Below, one piece after another: positions 37,405 to 48,035 of a DNA stretch of 64,000 nt. The notes under the pieces were generated by a model. That model was not told the DNA's origin and made no database searches. It worked only from the letters and a program-made list of their open reading frames with translations. The DNA comes from Peribolospora baueri. Lineage: Eukaryota > Basidiomycota > Peribolosporomycetes > Peribolosporales > Peribolosporaceae. A program made the position numbers and the translations under genes. Positions within the stretch are counted from its first letter, which is position 1. Every line of letters begins with the position of its first letter. The stretch is from positions 1-64,000 of the forward strand of contig JAMDHS010000103.1 in the NCBI GenBank assembly GCA_029717555.1. The letters are read 5' to 3'.

Positions 37405-40400
37405 ATGAAGGCCATCGCCGCTGTTGAGCGCGCATGTCCGAAGGACGATGTGGGTCAGCACCGAGCCGACACCTCGGCCGGGGGTGACGGCGGACGCGGA
37501 CGACTTGACGCGGAGACGAGTCGAGACGGACAGCTTGCTCTTGCTCTTCCACCTCCACCTCCGCCGCCACCCGCTTCCCAGCTGGGCACCCACGCCCCAT
37601 TCGACGCTCCTCCGGAGCCCGCTCCCAGCAGCTCGGTTTGCCACCCCGGCAAAGGTCACCAGGGCGACCGCCACGGCCCCGTGCGCGCTGCGTGCGGGGT
37701 GCACATCGATCGAGACTCTCGCCAGCGTTCTCCTAGACGGCACCACCTAAACGACCCGGCCGCCGTCGACGGATGCTATCTCTCACCCGTTCTCGCCGCC
37801 TCGCTCGCTGAGCAGCCGCACAGGTCCAACCTCTCTGCCACCACCGGCGATCGCTGCCTGGGTTTGGGTCTGCTGGACGCGCAACAGCAGCATCGCAAGA
37901 GCGTCGAGCGTCATCACGCGAGAAGGATCAGTTTGCCTGCTGCCCTCCTCCGACTCGGTGTCGACGACTTCGATCAGAAGCAGCTTTCGACCTTACATCG
38001 CCGTCGCTCCCTTCCTCGCCTCTCTCTCCATTGGCAGCTCCTGTTCGCCGACGCCCAGCCTCTTCAGCATAAAAACGCGTTTCCGTCGACTCCGCTCGAC
38101 CTCTCTTCTTTCACCTTTCCCCACCCGCCTCCGTTGCCGCCTAGACAGCCGTCCATTTCGGTCCCTGGCCCGACTGTAGCCGAGCGCTCTTCCGCCATCG
38201 TCATCCGCCCGATCCCCCACCGTCCACTACCCGTTCGCTCTCAAGCCAGTTCCAGCACTTCTTCCTCCACCTCGGCATCCCCCGGCACTCCTGCTCTCTC
38301 TCGCCCCAACTTGCCCCCGCCGCTAGACCTCGATAGCGTTGCGGCCTACCATTTTATTCCTGGTGTCATTATCCAGGTGGACGACGGCCCGGACGCGGAT
38401 GAGTTGGGACTGATCGGCAACAAGCTCGACGATCTCCGGCACGAGCAGCGACCTCGCCTCGATCCCCGCCCGCAGCCCGGTTGGCCGCCGCTGGTGTCTC
38501 CTGTAAGAGCAGGAGAAGACGATAGTCCCGCCCCCTTCTTTGACGCCCTCACTTCCCCCATCGCTGCATATACCCCGGTCGCTGTCCGAATTCCGCGTGG
38601 CCACGTGGGCGACCCTTCGCCAGACGGCAAGTCTTGTCTGCTGTCGTCTTTCGATCCAGTCACTCCTCGCAAGCGCCTCCTTGATCACGTCGAAGAGGCC
38701 GAAGGAGCGGTTCCGCTGACCCCCACTCCGACCTTGCTGAGCCGCTCCATGCAACGGCAACACGCTTCCTCCGAACCCTCAACTGATATGAGCGTCCAGC
38801 AGAACGCGGCGACTACGGCTCCCGTGTCGACGAGCGAACCCGTTCCTCCGTCGTTACTGAGGACGGCGTCCGGGAGGAACGAGATTCCGGCCGTCGGTCT
38901 CTCTCCTATTAGGGCCGTCCAGTCGCCAATCCGGTCCGACGCCCAGGCGCTCAGTGGTCAGACCGCCGACATGCAAGCCTCTCTTATGTCGACGAGCAGT
39001 AAAGCTTCGGGCTTCGATGGCAAGCTCGACCCCACTGGCGCTGAGTTCAGGCCGGGAAACTGGGTTGCTCCGGAGCAGTGGATCGAGCGCTCGAACCAGC
39101 AGCACGAGCACCAGCAGCCTAACGTTTCCGTTACCGCCGCTTCGCCTACCCGTCCGCACGGGCCCTTGGCCACATCCACCATGTCCTCGTCGTACCCCCA
39201 AACTGCCGGCGGCCCTGTACCCATCACCTCGAACGTTTCCAATGGCGGAGGCTCTTATCACCACTCGTACCCGCATGCCACCCTCGTTCCTGATGCGTCC
39301 TCGGTACGTCAGCTGCCTCCGGCGCCGATGCTGAGCCCTGGATTGAGCTCGCCGTGCTTCGTGCACTCCCATCTCGACAAGGGGATCAGCCTCGCTGATT
39401 TCGTGCGACACCAAGAAAGGGTCAAGGAAATGGAACGACGGCGCGAGTTGAGGGAAAAGGAGAAGGAGAGGAAGCGACGACGTCGTCGGTATCGCAATGG
39501 CGGTGAACTGCAAGCCAAACACCGGAAATCGCGGACCGTGGCGAAGGAAGGAGGCGACGAGGACGGCGAGTCAACCGAGGCGGACCTCTCCAGTACGCCG
39601 CCGAAACACCACCTCGCGCCCCAGAGCGTGCCCCTGCACGACTGCGAGGAGAACCCCCCACCGCCAGGACCGTCTCCGTCCTCCTCGACCAAGTCGCTGG
39701 AAATTTCACCGGACGAGCTGCCTACTCCGCCGCTCCCGGGCCTCAGGCAGGGAGAGATAATTGGAGGACAGTTCCATGGCTTTAAATCCGAGGCGAGTCC
39801 GATCGCGGAGAGCACCAACACCGTTAAGTCGGGCGTGCCTACCACAGGCGGTGCACAGGCCGGGATTGGGAAGGCGGAGCGGAGCGCAGAGAAGAGCGAG
39901 CACGCCCGACCGAAACTAAACGGAAGGAGGCTCGAGACCAGCTCAGCAGAAGAAGGTAGCTCCGAGACGGAGGCGTCAGACTCGAGCTCCGTTTCAGATG
40001 AAGAGAAGGACGAGGATGAGGACGAGAGGGTGAGGAGTTTGACGAGGCAGCTGGCTGAGACGGCCGTAGGGGTGAGGGAGATGAGAAAACAGCTTGGTGA
40101 GTTGGGCCGAGGCGCGCCACATAGTGTCGCATCACCTATTCGTCCCCTTTGTCTTTTAACCCTGAACGTGGCCTTCGTTCCTTCTTCCATGTCGGCGGTG
40201 TGGCAGGCCGCGCCCGCGTCAAATCAGTAATTCAGTCTGTGCTCATCATCACAAAGGCCAGGGACAATAAGCTCATCAAGCTCACCCGCGAGCTAGCACT
40301 TTGGCTTATGCTCACGCCCAGGAACGGGAAAAATACGGGTATAGTCGTGTGAGTTTCTAGGTCCGCATGGACAGTTTATGTCTCTTCCGCTTCTTACCCT

Positions 40401-42536
40401 CCCGTCTGTGCTCCTCGATTGATTTGCAATCGTCTTCACTCGCCCCATATAGTTATGTCGATTCCCAGCTGCGTACGTCCAGGCGCTTCGACGCCGAGGG
40501 CATCCGTCGCGAATATCCTCAGCTGTTCGCCCCTGTCTCGCGCAGGAGCCCATCCCTATCGTCTTCTGCTTCCAGTCTGGTCAACGAGGCCGATAATGAT
40601 CAAGTTGGTCATGACGGTTCTGCGAAAAAATGCGGACCGTCCAGCTGGAGCAGGAGTGGCAGTGGGAGTAGCGGGTCCGGCAAAGAGAAGGAGGACCAGG
40701 GCCAGTTGAGGTACTGGACGCCGGAGATGTGCTCCAAGAGCCCGCATCTGTTCGACTTTGTCGTCACTGTGAGTCCGTCTGATCGTTTATCGAGCATGTG
40801 GTGGGGGCCAATTCAATGTGGAACGCTCGCTTATCTTCCTTCTTGGTGTCTCGCCTTGTCCCCTCAACAGCTCGGCGGTGACGGGACGGTGCTGTTCTGC
40901 TCTTGGCTTTTCCAGCGCATCGTCCCACCCGTGCTCCCCTTCGCCCTCGGCAGCCTCGGCTTCCTCACCAACTTTAACTTTGACCAGTACCCGCAGGTTA
41001 TGAACAAGGCTCTTGAGGATGGCATCAGGGTGAACCTAAGGATGCGTTTTGTGAGTCTCATTCGGTTACCGAGTTTTATGGCAAAGCACGGGGCAGACGG
41101 GGCTTCTTCTGAACTCACGTGCGCGCTTTCCCTGCATCATTGCAGAGTTGCACCGTCTATCGCGCCCAACCGGCAGGCGATGAGGCTCACCGCCGTCGCG
41201 CGATCCGCTCAGGCCAGACGGGCGAGATTTTGATGCGCAACCTCAAGACTCGCGGCTGGGAGGCGCTCGAAAACCCACCCGGCGTGTGCGAGGGCAGGCG
41301 CGATGCGAGCATGACTCGCGATGGCGGGGAAGCGGGCCGAAAGGATAAGGAAATCATGTGCTTCATCACTCGGCCCGTCGAGACGTTCGAGGTGCTCAAC
41401 GACCTCGTCGTCGATCGCGGGCCGAGCCCATACGTCAGCTTGTTGGAGCTTTTCGGCGACGAACACCACCTCACCACCGTCCAAGCTGACGGCCTCGTCC
41501 TCGCCACGCCGACTGGCTCGACTGCGTATTCGTTGTCTGCTGGCGGCTCTCTCGTCCACCCGGAAATCCCCGCCATCCTCATCACCCCCATCTGCCCGCA
41601 CACGCTCAGCTTCCGGCCTATGCTCTTGCCGGATTCGATGGAGCTACGGATCTGCGTGCCTTATAATTCTAGGAGCACGGCCTGGGCGAGCTTTGATGGA
41701 AGGGGGAGGATTGAATTAAAGCGTGAGTGGCGTTCCGGGCGCACGGGTCGTTCAGAAAGTACTTAAGAGGGGACTCCTAAGGCATTCAACGAGGTTGACC
41801 CAAAATTTTCGTCACCTGTTACCACCCGTTCTCGACTCGCAGAGGGAGATCACATCAAGGTCACCGCCTCCAAGTTTCCCTTCCCGACGGTATGTGCGGA
41901 CAAGCAGTCGACAGACTGGTTCCACGCGATCACCCGCACGCTCAAGTGGAACGAGCGACAGAGGCAAAAATCGTTTGTCGTCGTGGAGGACGACGGCAAG
42001 AGCGGCAGCGGCGCGTCTGGTGTCGCAGGTGACCAAGCCACGGCGCACGAGAAGGACGTAGCGGACGATGTGAAGTGGCAGGCCGAGTCGACGTTTGGAA
42101 AAGTCCCCACGGGCGGCGACACGGAGGAGGAGGACGAGGAAGAAGAACAGTTCGACATCGACGACACCAGCGCCGCCGTCTCTGCCGTCGGTTCGCCCCG
42201 GCTGTTGCCGTCCAGCCCGGCAGAACTTCACGAGCGCGAACGATCGCAGCAGCGTCGATCGACAGCGAGCGGCAAGTCTTCTCGCTCTAGCGGCTCACAG
42301 CGCCGACATCGAGACCGCGCCGAGGAGGACCAGTCAACCGTGCCGTCGAGGGGGGACAGCTTTGATTCAACGATACTGCTCGAGTCGCAGCCTCAGGACC
42401 GGTTTAGGGATCCGATGCCTCACGCGAAACGCGTAAGCGCGCGGCATCGCTCGGACAGTCTACAGAACCGAGAGCTGGAGGAGAACTGGTGGAAGAATGG
42501 ACGTCAGTATCAGCAACAGCAGCAGCAAGCGCAGCA

Positions 42537-42567
<31 letters not shown>

Positions 42568-43002
42568 CACGCGCGCCTCTGGTCTTCGACGCAGCTGGAG
42601 CCGCTTTCGCGCATCCGAGACGGGGATGGAGAGCCGCAGCATCAAGAGCGCACGGCGAGGGCATCGCTCACCTCTGCCAACGCGCTGCCCAGCCTCCAGC
42701 AGCAGGAGGAGGAGAACCGCACGCAAGAAAACGCCCCGGGCATCTCTTCTCCGTCTGCGGGGTCGACCTTGCAAGGACCTACCGACTATGCGTCGGGTCG
42801 ACGCCGGGGCGATACTGGTAGCGGGCCTACGGGCACGAGCTCACAGATAGACTCGAACACGGTCTCCGCCTCCGCCACGGCCGCTGCTGCGGCCGCAGCT
42901 GTGCAGGACGCGGCGGCGTCGAGCGGAGCGACGGAACCGAAGGCTTTGGTGGTTTGGGGCGAGGATGAGACGGATCAGGATGATTCGGAGAGCACGACGT
43001 AG
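37405..43002 (+). CDS. NAD kinase with very long N-terminal and C-terminal extensions
   Basis: Phosphorylates NAD(H) to NADP(H) with ATP. Six exons: 37405-40096, 40207-40348, 40453-40768, 40871-41050, 41146-41722, 41843-43002; exactly 1688 codons plus stop. The catalytic core begins in exon 2 ([20 protein letters not shown]) and has the GGDG motif in [12 protein letters not shown]. It continues [16 protein letters not shown], then the NE/D motif as [16 protein letters not shown], the [16 protein letters not shown] loop and [17 protein letters not shown]. About 900 residues precede the core: Pro/Ser/His-rich, mostly disordered, with an ordered-looking island [18 protein letters not shown] and a basic helix. 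The last about 340 residues are disordered with a glutamine run (42510-42561). Yeast Utr1 is about 530 residues, so this is roughly three times longer. Core identity is certain; that the whole extension is translated is inferred from the open frame. Confidence 0.9.
42510..42561 (+). repeat. CAA/CAG repeat encoding polyglutamine
   Basis: Mixed cag/caa codons give a Gln run with a single Ala inside, in the C-terminal tail of the NAD kinase. Such microsatellites vary in length between strains. Confidence 0.85.
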
Positions 43003-43438
43003 CTGGGGCGTTTAGCCGCCATTATGCTCGTTCTCCCACTTCTTCTCCAGGAGAAGGAGGAATGGGCGAGACTCGTCTGAGCTTTCGCAACGCGACGGGG
43101 TTGACGTAATTCGACGCGGACACTCTAGGTTCTGTGGGCGACCGGATAGGCTGCGGAGACTCGTTCGCGTACCCGTAGAACGTGCGCGGGTTGTCGAGCG
43201 GAGCGACGGAGCCGAATTTGGTGATTTGGGGCGAGGACGAGACGGATTAGCTGGGGCGTTTAGCCGCCACTATGCTCGTTCTCCCACTTCTTCCTCTCCA
43301 TGAGAAGGAGGAAGGTGCTGAGCTTTCGCAACGCGACGGGGTTGACGTAATTCGATGCGGACACTCTGGGTTTCTGTGAGCGAACGGGATGGGCGACGGA
43401 GACTCGTTGGGCGTAGCCGTAGAACGGGGCGCCGGTTG
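42918..43438. repeat. Imperfect tandem duplication at the NAD kinase 3' end
   Basis: Two diverged copies of about 245-275 bp: 42918-43192 and 43193-43438. Each begins gtcgagcggagcgacgga, runs through a ggggcgaggatgagacgga-like part, a ctggggcgtttagccgcca part and a gcgacggggttgacgtaatt part, and ends near gtagaacg. Copy 1 contains the last codons and stop of NAD kinase; copy 2 repeats them, also ending in a stop, outside the gene. Copies differ by small indels and many substitutions, so the event is not recent. Confidence 0.85.
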
Positions 43439-44268
43439 TTTCATGCAAGACTCGTTCCAAGACTCGTTCATACATACTCGCCTTGTAGCATTCGCTCTGT
43501 TCCTCCTTTCCGTTTCCGTGTCACTCGGGGTTTGGTGCCGTCCTTCCCTGTGATCGTAGTCTACACGGTGTCTACACGGTGTCTGTCACCGAATTCAGCA
43601 ATCGTTCCATGGCTCGCTTCTTGTTAGCGACGTACATACGAATCCGTGCGAGATCACTTTAGCCGCGTCTCGACTTAGTGCACGTTCATCATTCCCTTCT
43701 ACTGTACCTTCTTCCGTCCCCGCTCCACGGCTTCAAGTCGTACCCGCTCGCTTCCACGTTCCGTACCGCAACATCCGCGCCCCTTCCCCGTTCCCCGCTG
43801 ATCAGCATACTGTACTCCCCTTGGAGTCCCCATGGAGCGCCACATCCGGGGCCGGTTTCCGTTTTTGAAAAGTTCCATGGGATGGAAGGTAAGTACATAG
43901 CGAGGTGAGGACAAAGTCGGGACTGCAAGTTGTTGTCCTCGAGCAAGAAGGTAAGCAAGGTACAATCGCCCATGCTTGCCTGCCTGCCTGCCGGACCGGC
44001 CGGCCGGAGTCCGGACCAGGTGATACGGTAGTCACCGGCGTCAACCCGCCTTTGCCTTCTGTCCGGGTCAGAGGGATAGGAGGATAATAAAATAATGAGA
44101 GGAACGTCGGTCTGCCTTCGACCTCTTTCCTTTCCTTTCCCCCTCGTCTCCATTCCGCCTCTCCTCGCCGTCCTACCCCCCGCCCCTTTCCTCCCGTCCT
44201 CCTCCTTCTTCTTCCTTCTAAGCCCAGAAATCCCCCTCCTCTCATTTCCCACGGCTCGACGACACACA
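43003..44268. promoter_or_regulatory. Region between NAD kinase and the MFS permease
   Basis: Apart from the tandem duplication, holds a doubled ctacacggtgt at 43560-43582 and a CT-rich stretch at 44130-44220 just before the permease start. The clustered ccgg/gccggc motifs near 43990-44010 and a weak taataaaataatg AT box near 44085 may belong to its promoter. No gene seen. Confidence 0.4.
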
Positions 44269-47131
44269 ATGTCCGGGAAAGCCCAGCAGGCGTGGTCCGA
44301 TGACCAGAAAGCGTCTCCAGTCACACACGTGGAGCGATCAGACGACATCGCATCCGCCAAGGCTGACGCCGCCGACTTGGCCCCGGATGTGGATGCTACG
44401 GGTATGGCAGCGGACGCGGACATTGGGGCGTTGGAGGAGAGGCAGATGAAGGAGAGGCGGCTGGTGAGGAAAATCGACATGAGGCTTTTGCCTATTCTTG
44501 TCATCAGTGAGTGTAACGTCGGGGCACCAGGGAGAAGGACATGTGCGCTCGCTCGCCATCTCCGTAGCACAGGACTGAACAGTCAAAAAAAAATCCTTTC
44601 GCCTTTTGGCATCTTGCGCTCGCAGTCTATATCCTCAACTAGTGAGCACCGTAACCGTCGTCCGAGACGAGTTCCCAGTTCTCGTCGTTGCTGAGCATGG
44701 ACGGCTAACGGCTTTGTTCGTCCTCGTGCCCATCCTTCCTTCCGGGTTTCTCAGCTTGGACCGAAACAATGCCAGCGCAGCCGTGGGTGATCTTTATTCT
44801 TCTTCCACACTTGTGTCACTCCAAGTTGGCTAACTCGTCCTTCCCCGCCTCCCACCGTGCTCCTCAGAGACTCAAGGGCCTAGAAGCCGATCTGCATCTC
44901 GTGGAAGCCAAGAACCAGTATGAGACTGGCTTGTCCATCCTTTACGTTGGTTACAGTGAGCTATTCTCCTTTTCTCCGTCGGTTTAGCCTCTTTCTTCCC
45001 AAAGTTTGACTGGCCTCCTCCTTTGCTTGCTCTGCTACCTCACCCCCACAGTCTTGATGCAGATGTGAGATTGAGCTTGCCCTCCTTCGCTCTTGGACCG
45101 CTTACTCATAATGACTTTCTCCTGCACTTCAATACAGTCCTTCCAATCTCTTCCTTGCCAAGACTGGCAAGCCGTCTCTCTACCTTCCTGCCTGTGTGTC
45201 AGTAGGACGCTCGCCTTTTTCTGCCGCTTCTTTAACTCTACGAAGAGCTGACGTGGAGGTCAATCCAAACCCTTCCCTTCTTCGTCCATCTCACGAACCC
45301 AGTGTCGTCTGGGGAACCATCTCCGCTCTCACGGCCATCACTAAGAACTTCCGCGACCTCGTTCTCGTGCGCTTCTTCCTTGGTTTTGCCGAGGCTGCCT
45401 TCTTCCCCGGAGCGCTCTTCTTGATGTCCAAATGGTGGGTTCCTATGCCCTTTTCTTGCTCCTGTCTGCGGGCCCAAGCGGTACAGCGAACTCCTGAGCC
45501 TAACCAGACTCTGGTCGCCGGCGTCTCCCACGCCGGGCTAATGTTACAGGTACACAAAAAAGGAACTGGCAACCCGTAACGCGTTCTTGTACTCCGGCTC
45601 TATCATCTCTAACGCCTTTGGAGGTCTCATCGCCTCCGGTATCCTTGGTACCATGGAAGGGAAAAGGGGAATAAGGGCATGGCGGTGGTTGTTCATCATC
45701 GAGGGTGAGGAAAACGAATCCTTTTTTTTTTTTCTTCGAGTTTATCCCCTTCCGCTCATCCTGTCTCTCCGCCCACTCCCCTCGCCGTCCATCAGGCAGC
45801 ATCTCCGTCGCAGTCGCGCTCATCGCCATATTCATCCTGCCCGACTTCCCCGAGACGTCCAAGTTTCTGACTCCCGAAGAGAGGGAGCTCGCCCAGCGAC
45901 GCCTCGCCGAAGACGTCGGAGAGATTGACACGCCGGAGAACGGACAGCAAGGAGGCGGGGGCGTCTGGGAAGGCTTCTGCTTGGCGATGGCTGAGTGAGT
46001 TTTGGAGCTTGTATCTGATTGCGCAACGTCACAGAGGTCATACATATTCTTGGAGATCACGTTACTGACGATAGACTGACCTATGGCCATCTCTCGTACA
46101 CCAGCCCAAAGACCTGGGTTCTCGCGTTCATGCTCACGGTGTGTATGGACGGCTCACCTCTCCTCCTCATGCGTACACACATCCTCATCCGTCCTCACCT
46201 TCGCCACCTCCTCTAGGCCTCGGTCACCGGCTTGGCCTTCAACGCTTTCTTCCCGACCATCGTGGGCACTCTTGGCTACAAGTCTACAACGATCACCCTT
46301 TTGCTCACCGTGCCTCCCTGGTTCTGGGCCTGGCTCGTCGTCCTCTTCAACGCCATCCACGCCGACAAGACCGGCGAGCGCATGGTTCACGTCGTATGGC
46401 CCCACGCGCTCGGCATCGTGGGCTTCATCATCGGTAGCGCGACGCAGAACACTGGGGCGAGGTACCTTTCCATGTGAGTGTGGCCGGCGCCTGGCTGCGA
46501 CGCTCGGACACGCCATATCTCCATCGTCTGCTCTTCGGAAATGGAAAATAACTTAACTTCTCGTCCCTTTCCTTGATGTGGCTACCCTACTCCCCCACCC
46601 TCCCCCCCTTGGGGCCCAAAAGGTTCATCATGGCCTCTTCCTATGCGGTGAGGGAGCATATTTCTGCACAAAAGACCCCCACATGGAATGCGCTGACCCG
46701 TATCGTACCCACTTCATCGCAGGGCTTCGTGGTAATTTTGACCTGGATTAGCAACTCGATGCCCCGGCCGCCGTACAAGCGAGCGGTCGCCATCGCCTTT
46801 GTCAACGCCTTCAGTCAGCTGGGCAACGTGGCCGGCTCGTACGTCTGGCCGACCATGTGGGGTCCCACCGTGAGTTGTCCTGTCCGTCGCTGGTTCCCCG
46901 TCCTCCTTCGAGAACGAAATGGCAAATCTGACGCTCCTCTTTTGGCTCGTCGTCATCTGCCCATGCATATAGTACGTCTACTCGCAGGCCATCTCCATCT
47001 CCTGCTTTGGCGTCGCCATTATTCTCGCCATCGCCTACCGCTTCTACCTCCAGCGCCTCAATAAGCGCCTCGATGAGGGAGAAGACGCCAATGCTCTCGA
47101 GAAGCGCAAGGGCTTCCGATACCTTGTTTGA
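44269..47131 (+). CDS. MFS permease of the DAL5/TNA1 (anion:cation symporter) family
   Basis: Plasma-membrane transporter; relatives carry allantoate, nicotinate, pantothenate or other organic anions, so the substrate is open. Fourteen exons: 44269-44506, 44626-44641, 44755-44782, 44868-44955, 45052-45064, 45138-45197, 45303-45434, 45550-45704, 45796-45994, 46105-46138, 46217-46473, 46623-46647, 46723-46869, 46973-47131; 516 residues. Family motifs: RKIDMRLLPILVI, YILNYLDRNNASAARL, ILMQIPSNLFL, VVWGTISALTAITKNF, RFFLGFAEAAFFPGALFLMSKWYTKKEL and FPETSKFLTPEER. The second half keeps the usual six-helix pattern (PKTWVLAFMLTASVTGLAFNAFFP). Exons of 13, 16, 25, 28 and 34 nt make it hard to annotate automatically. 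All joins keep one frame. Confidence 0.9.
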
Positions 47132-47521
47132 GAGACGCCTCCAGGTGTCCGCTCGGCCCAGTTGGAGGGGTCCGCGGCTTGGAGCAATTTGGGGCAATGG
47201 ACTATGCGTCCGAGACCTGCAAATACGCTTTCGTTTCACCTTCACGCCGCATCTTCTCTTTTAACGCTTGCATGACCGGTAGCTGAACCTCGACCTCCTT
47301 CATTTCTCTCCGGAGACGTGGTAAACCTTCCTCTTTCAGCGACGTCCCGAGACGCCCCTCCCCACCTAATTTGTAGCGACGGCTTTCGTTCCGAGACGAG
47401 GAGACCGGACATGCTCGTAGAGGAGATATAGGTGGCTCTGCGACGTGTGAACATTAATTGCGAGTCCAAAGGAATGGAACGGAATGAACCGTCGCTTCTA
47501 GCCAAACGCTTGCTGGGGACG
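47132..47521. other. Downstream flank of the permease, no gene
   Basis: 390 bp with no supported coding region. It marks the change from normal gene-dense sequence to the rearranged block. Confidence 0.4.
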
Positions 47522-47845
47522 TTCGGCCCACCTAGCACACGTGCGCGATGGAAAGGATGAAGAGATGACCGGAAGCCCCTACTTGGTCGGACCGGCGACG
47601 ACGGACGAGTTCAAAGAGTTTGCCTCTCGCACTTAGGGAAAGTGTTGGGCCCACGGGTAGCGAAGACGGCAACGTCTACGTCTTCGGCGACCCATCCGGT
47701 CCACCACGCCCGTGCCGTTGCGGTCATCAACGACCTCATTGAAAGGCCCATTCTCCGGATGGCCGAGGCTAGGACCGGAGAAGATCATCTCCCCGAAGAA
47801 TTCATCGTCTACACATCTGAGAATGGGGCCTTCATCGTGTTAACA
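47522..47845 (+). pseudogene. Truncated copy of a nuclease-like repeat family (copy 1)
   Basis: Aligns by eye with 50797-51075: shared stretches include ggaccggcgacgacggacga, gggaaagtgttgggccc, gtcttcggcgacccatccgg and catctccccgaagaattc. Translated pieces read PYLVGPATTDEFKEFAS and AVAVINDLIERPILRMAEAR, DHLPEEFIVYT. The reading frame is not continuous and the copy stops where the inverted repeat turns round. No start codon or downstream domain remains. Confidence 0.65.
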
Positions 47846-48035
47846 CCATTTTCATTCTCAGGTGTGCAGGTGTGTAGACGATGTTAACACAATGAAGGCA
47901 CCATTCTCAGATGTGTAGACGATGAATTCTTCGGGGAGATGATCTTCTCCGGTCCTAGCCTCGGCCATCCGGAGAATGGGCCTTTCAATGAGGTCGTTGA
48001 TGACCGCAACGGCACGGGCGTGGTGGACCGGATGG
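47692..48035. repeat. Near-perfect inverted repeat, 154-bp arms, 36-bp spacer
   Basis: Left arm 47692-47845 and right arm 47882-48035 are reverse complements with two mismatches by direct reading (at the caccattc/ccccattc and cacaatg/cacgatg positions near the loop). The spacer 47846-47881 is ccattttcattctcag plus a gtgtgcaggtgtgtag part. The left arm is sequence of the copy 1 nuclease-like fragment; the right arm is its inverted copy. The outer end of the right arm is immediately followed by the LTR of the retroelement remnant. Confidence 0.95.
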
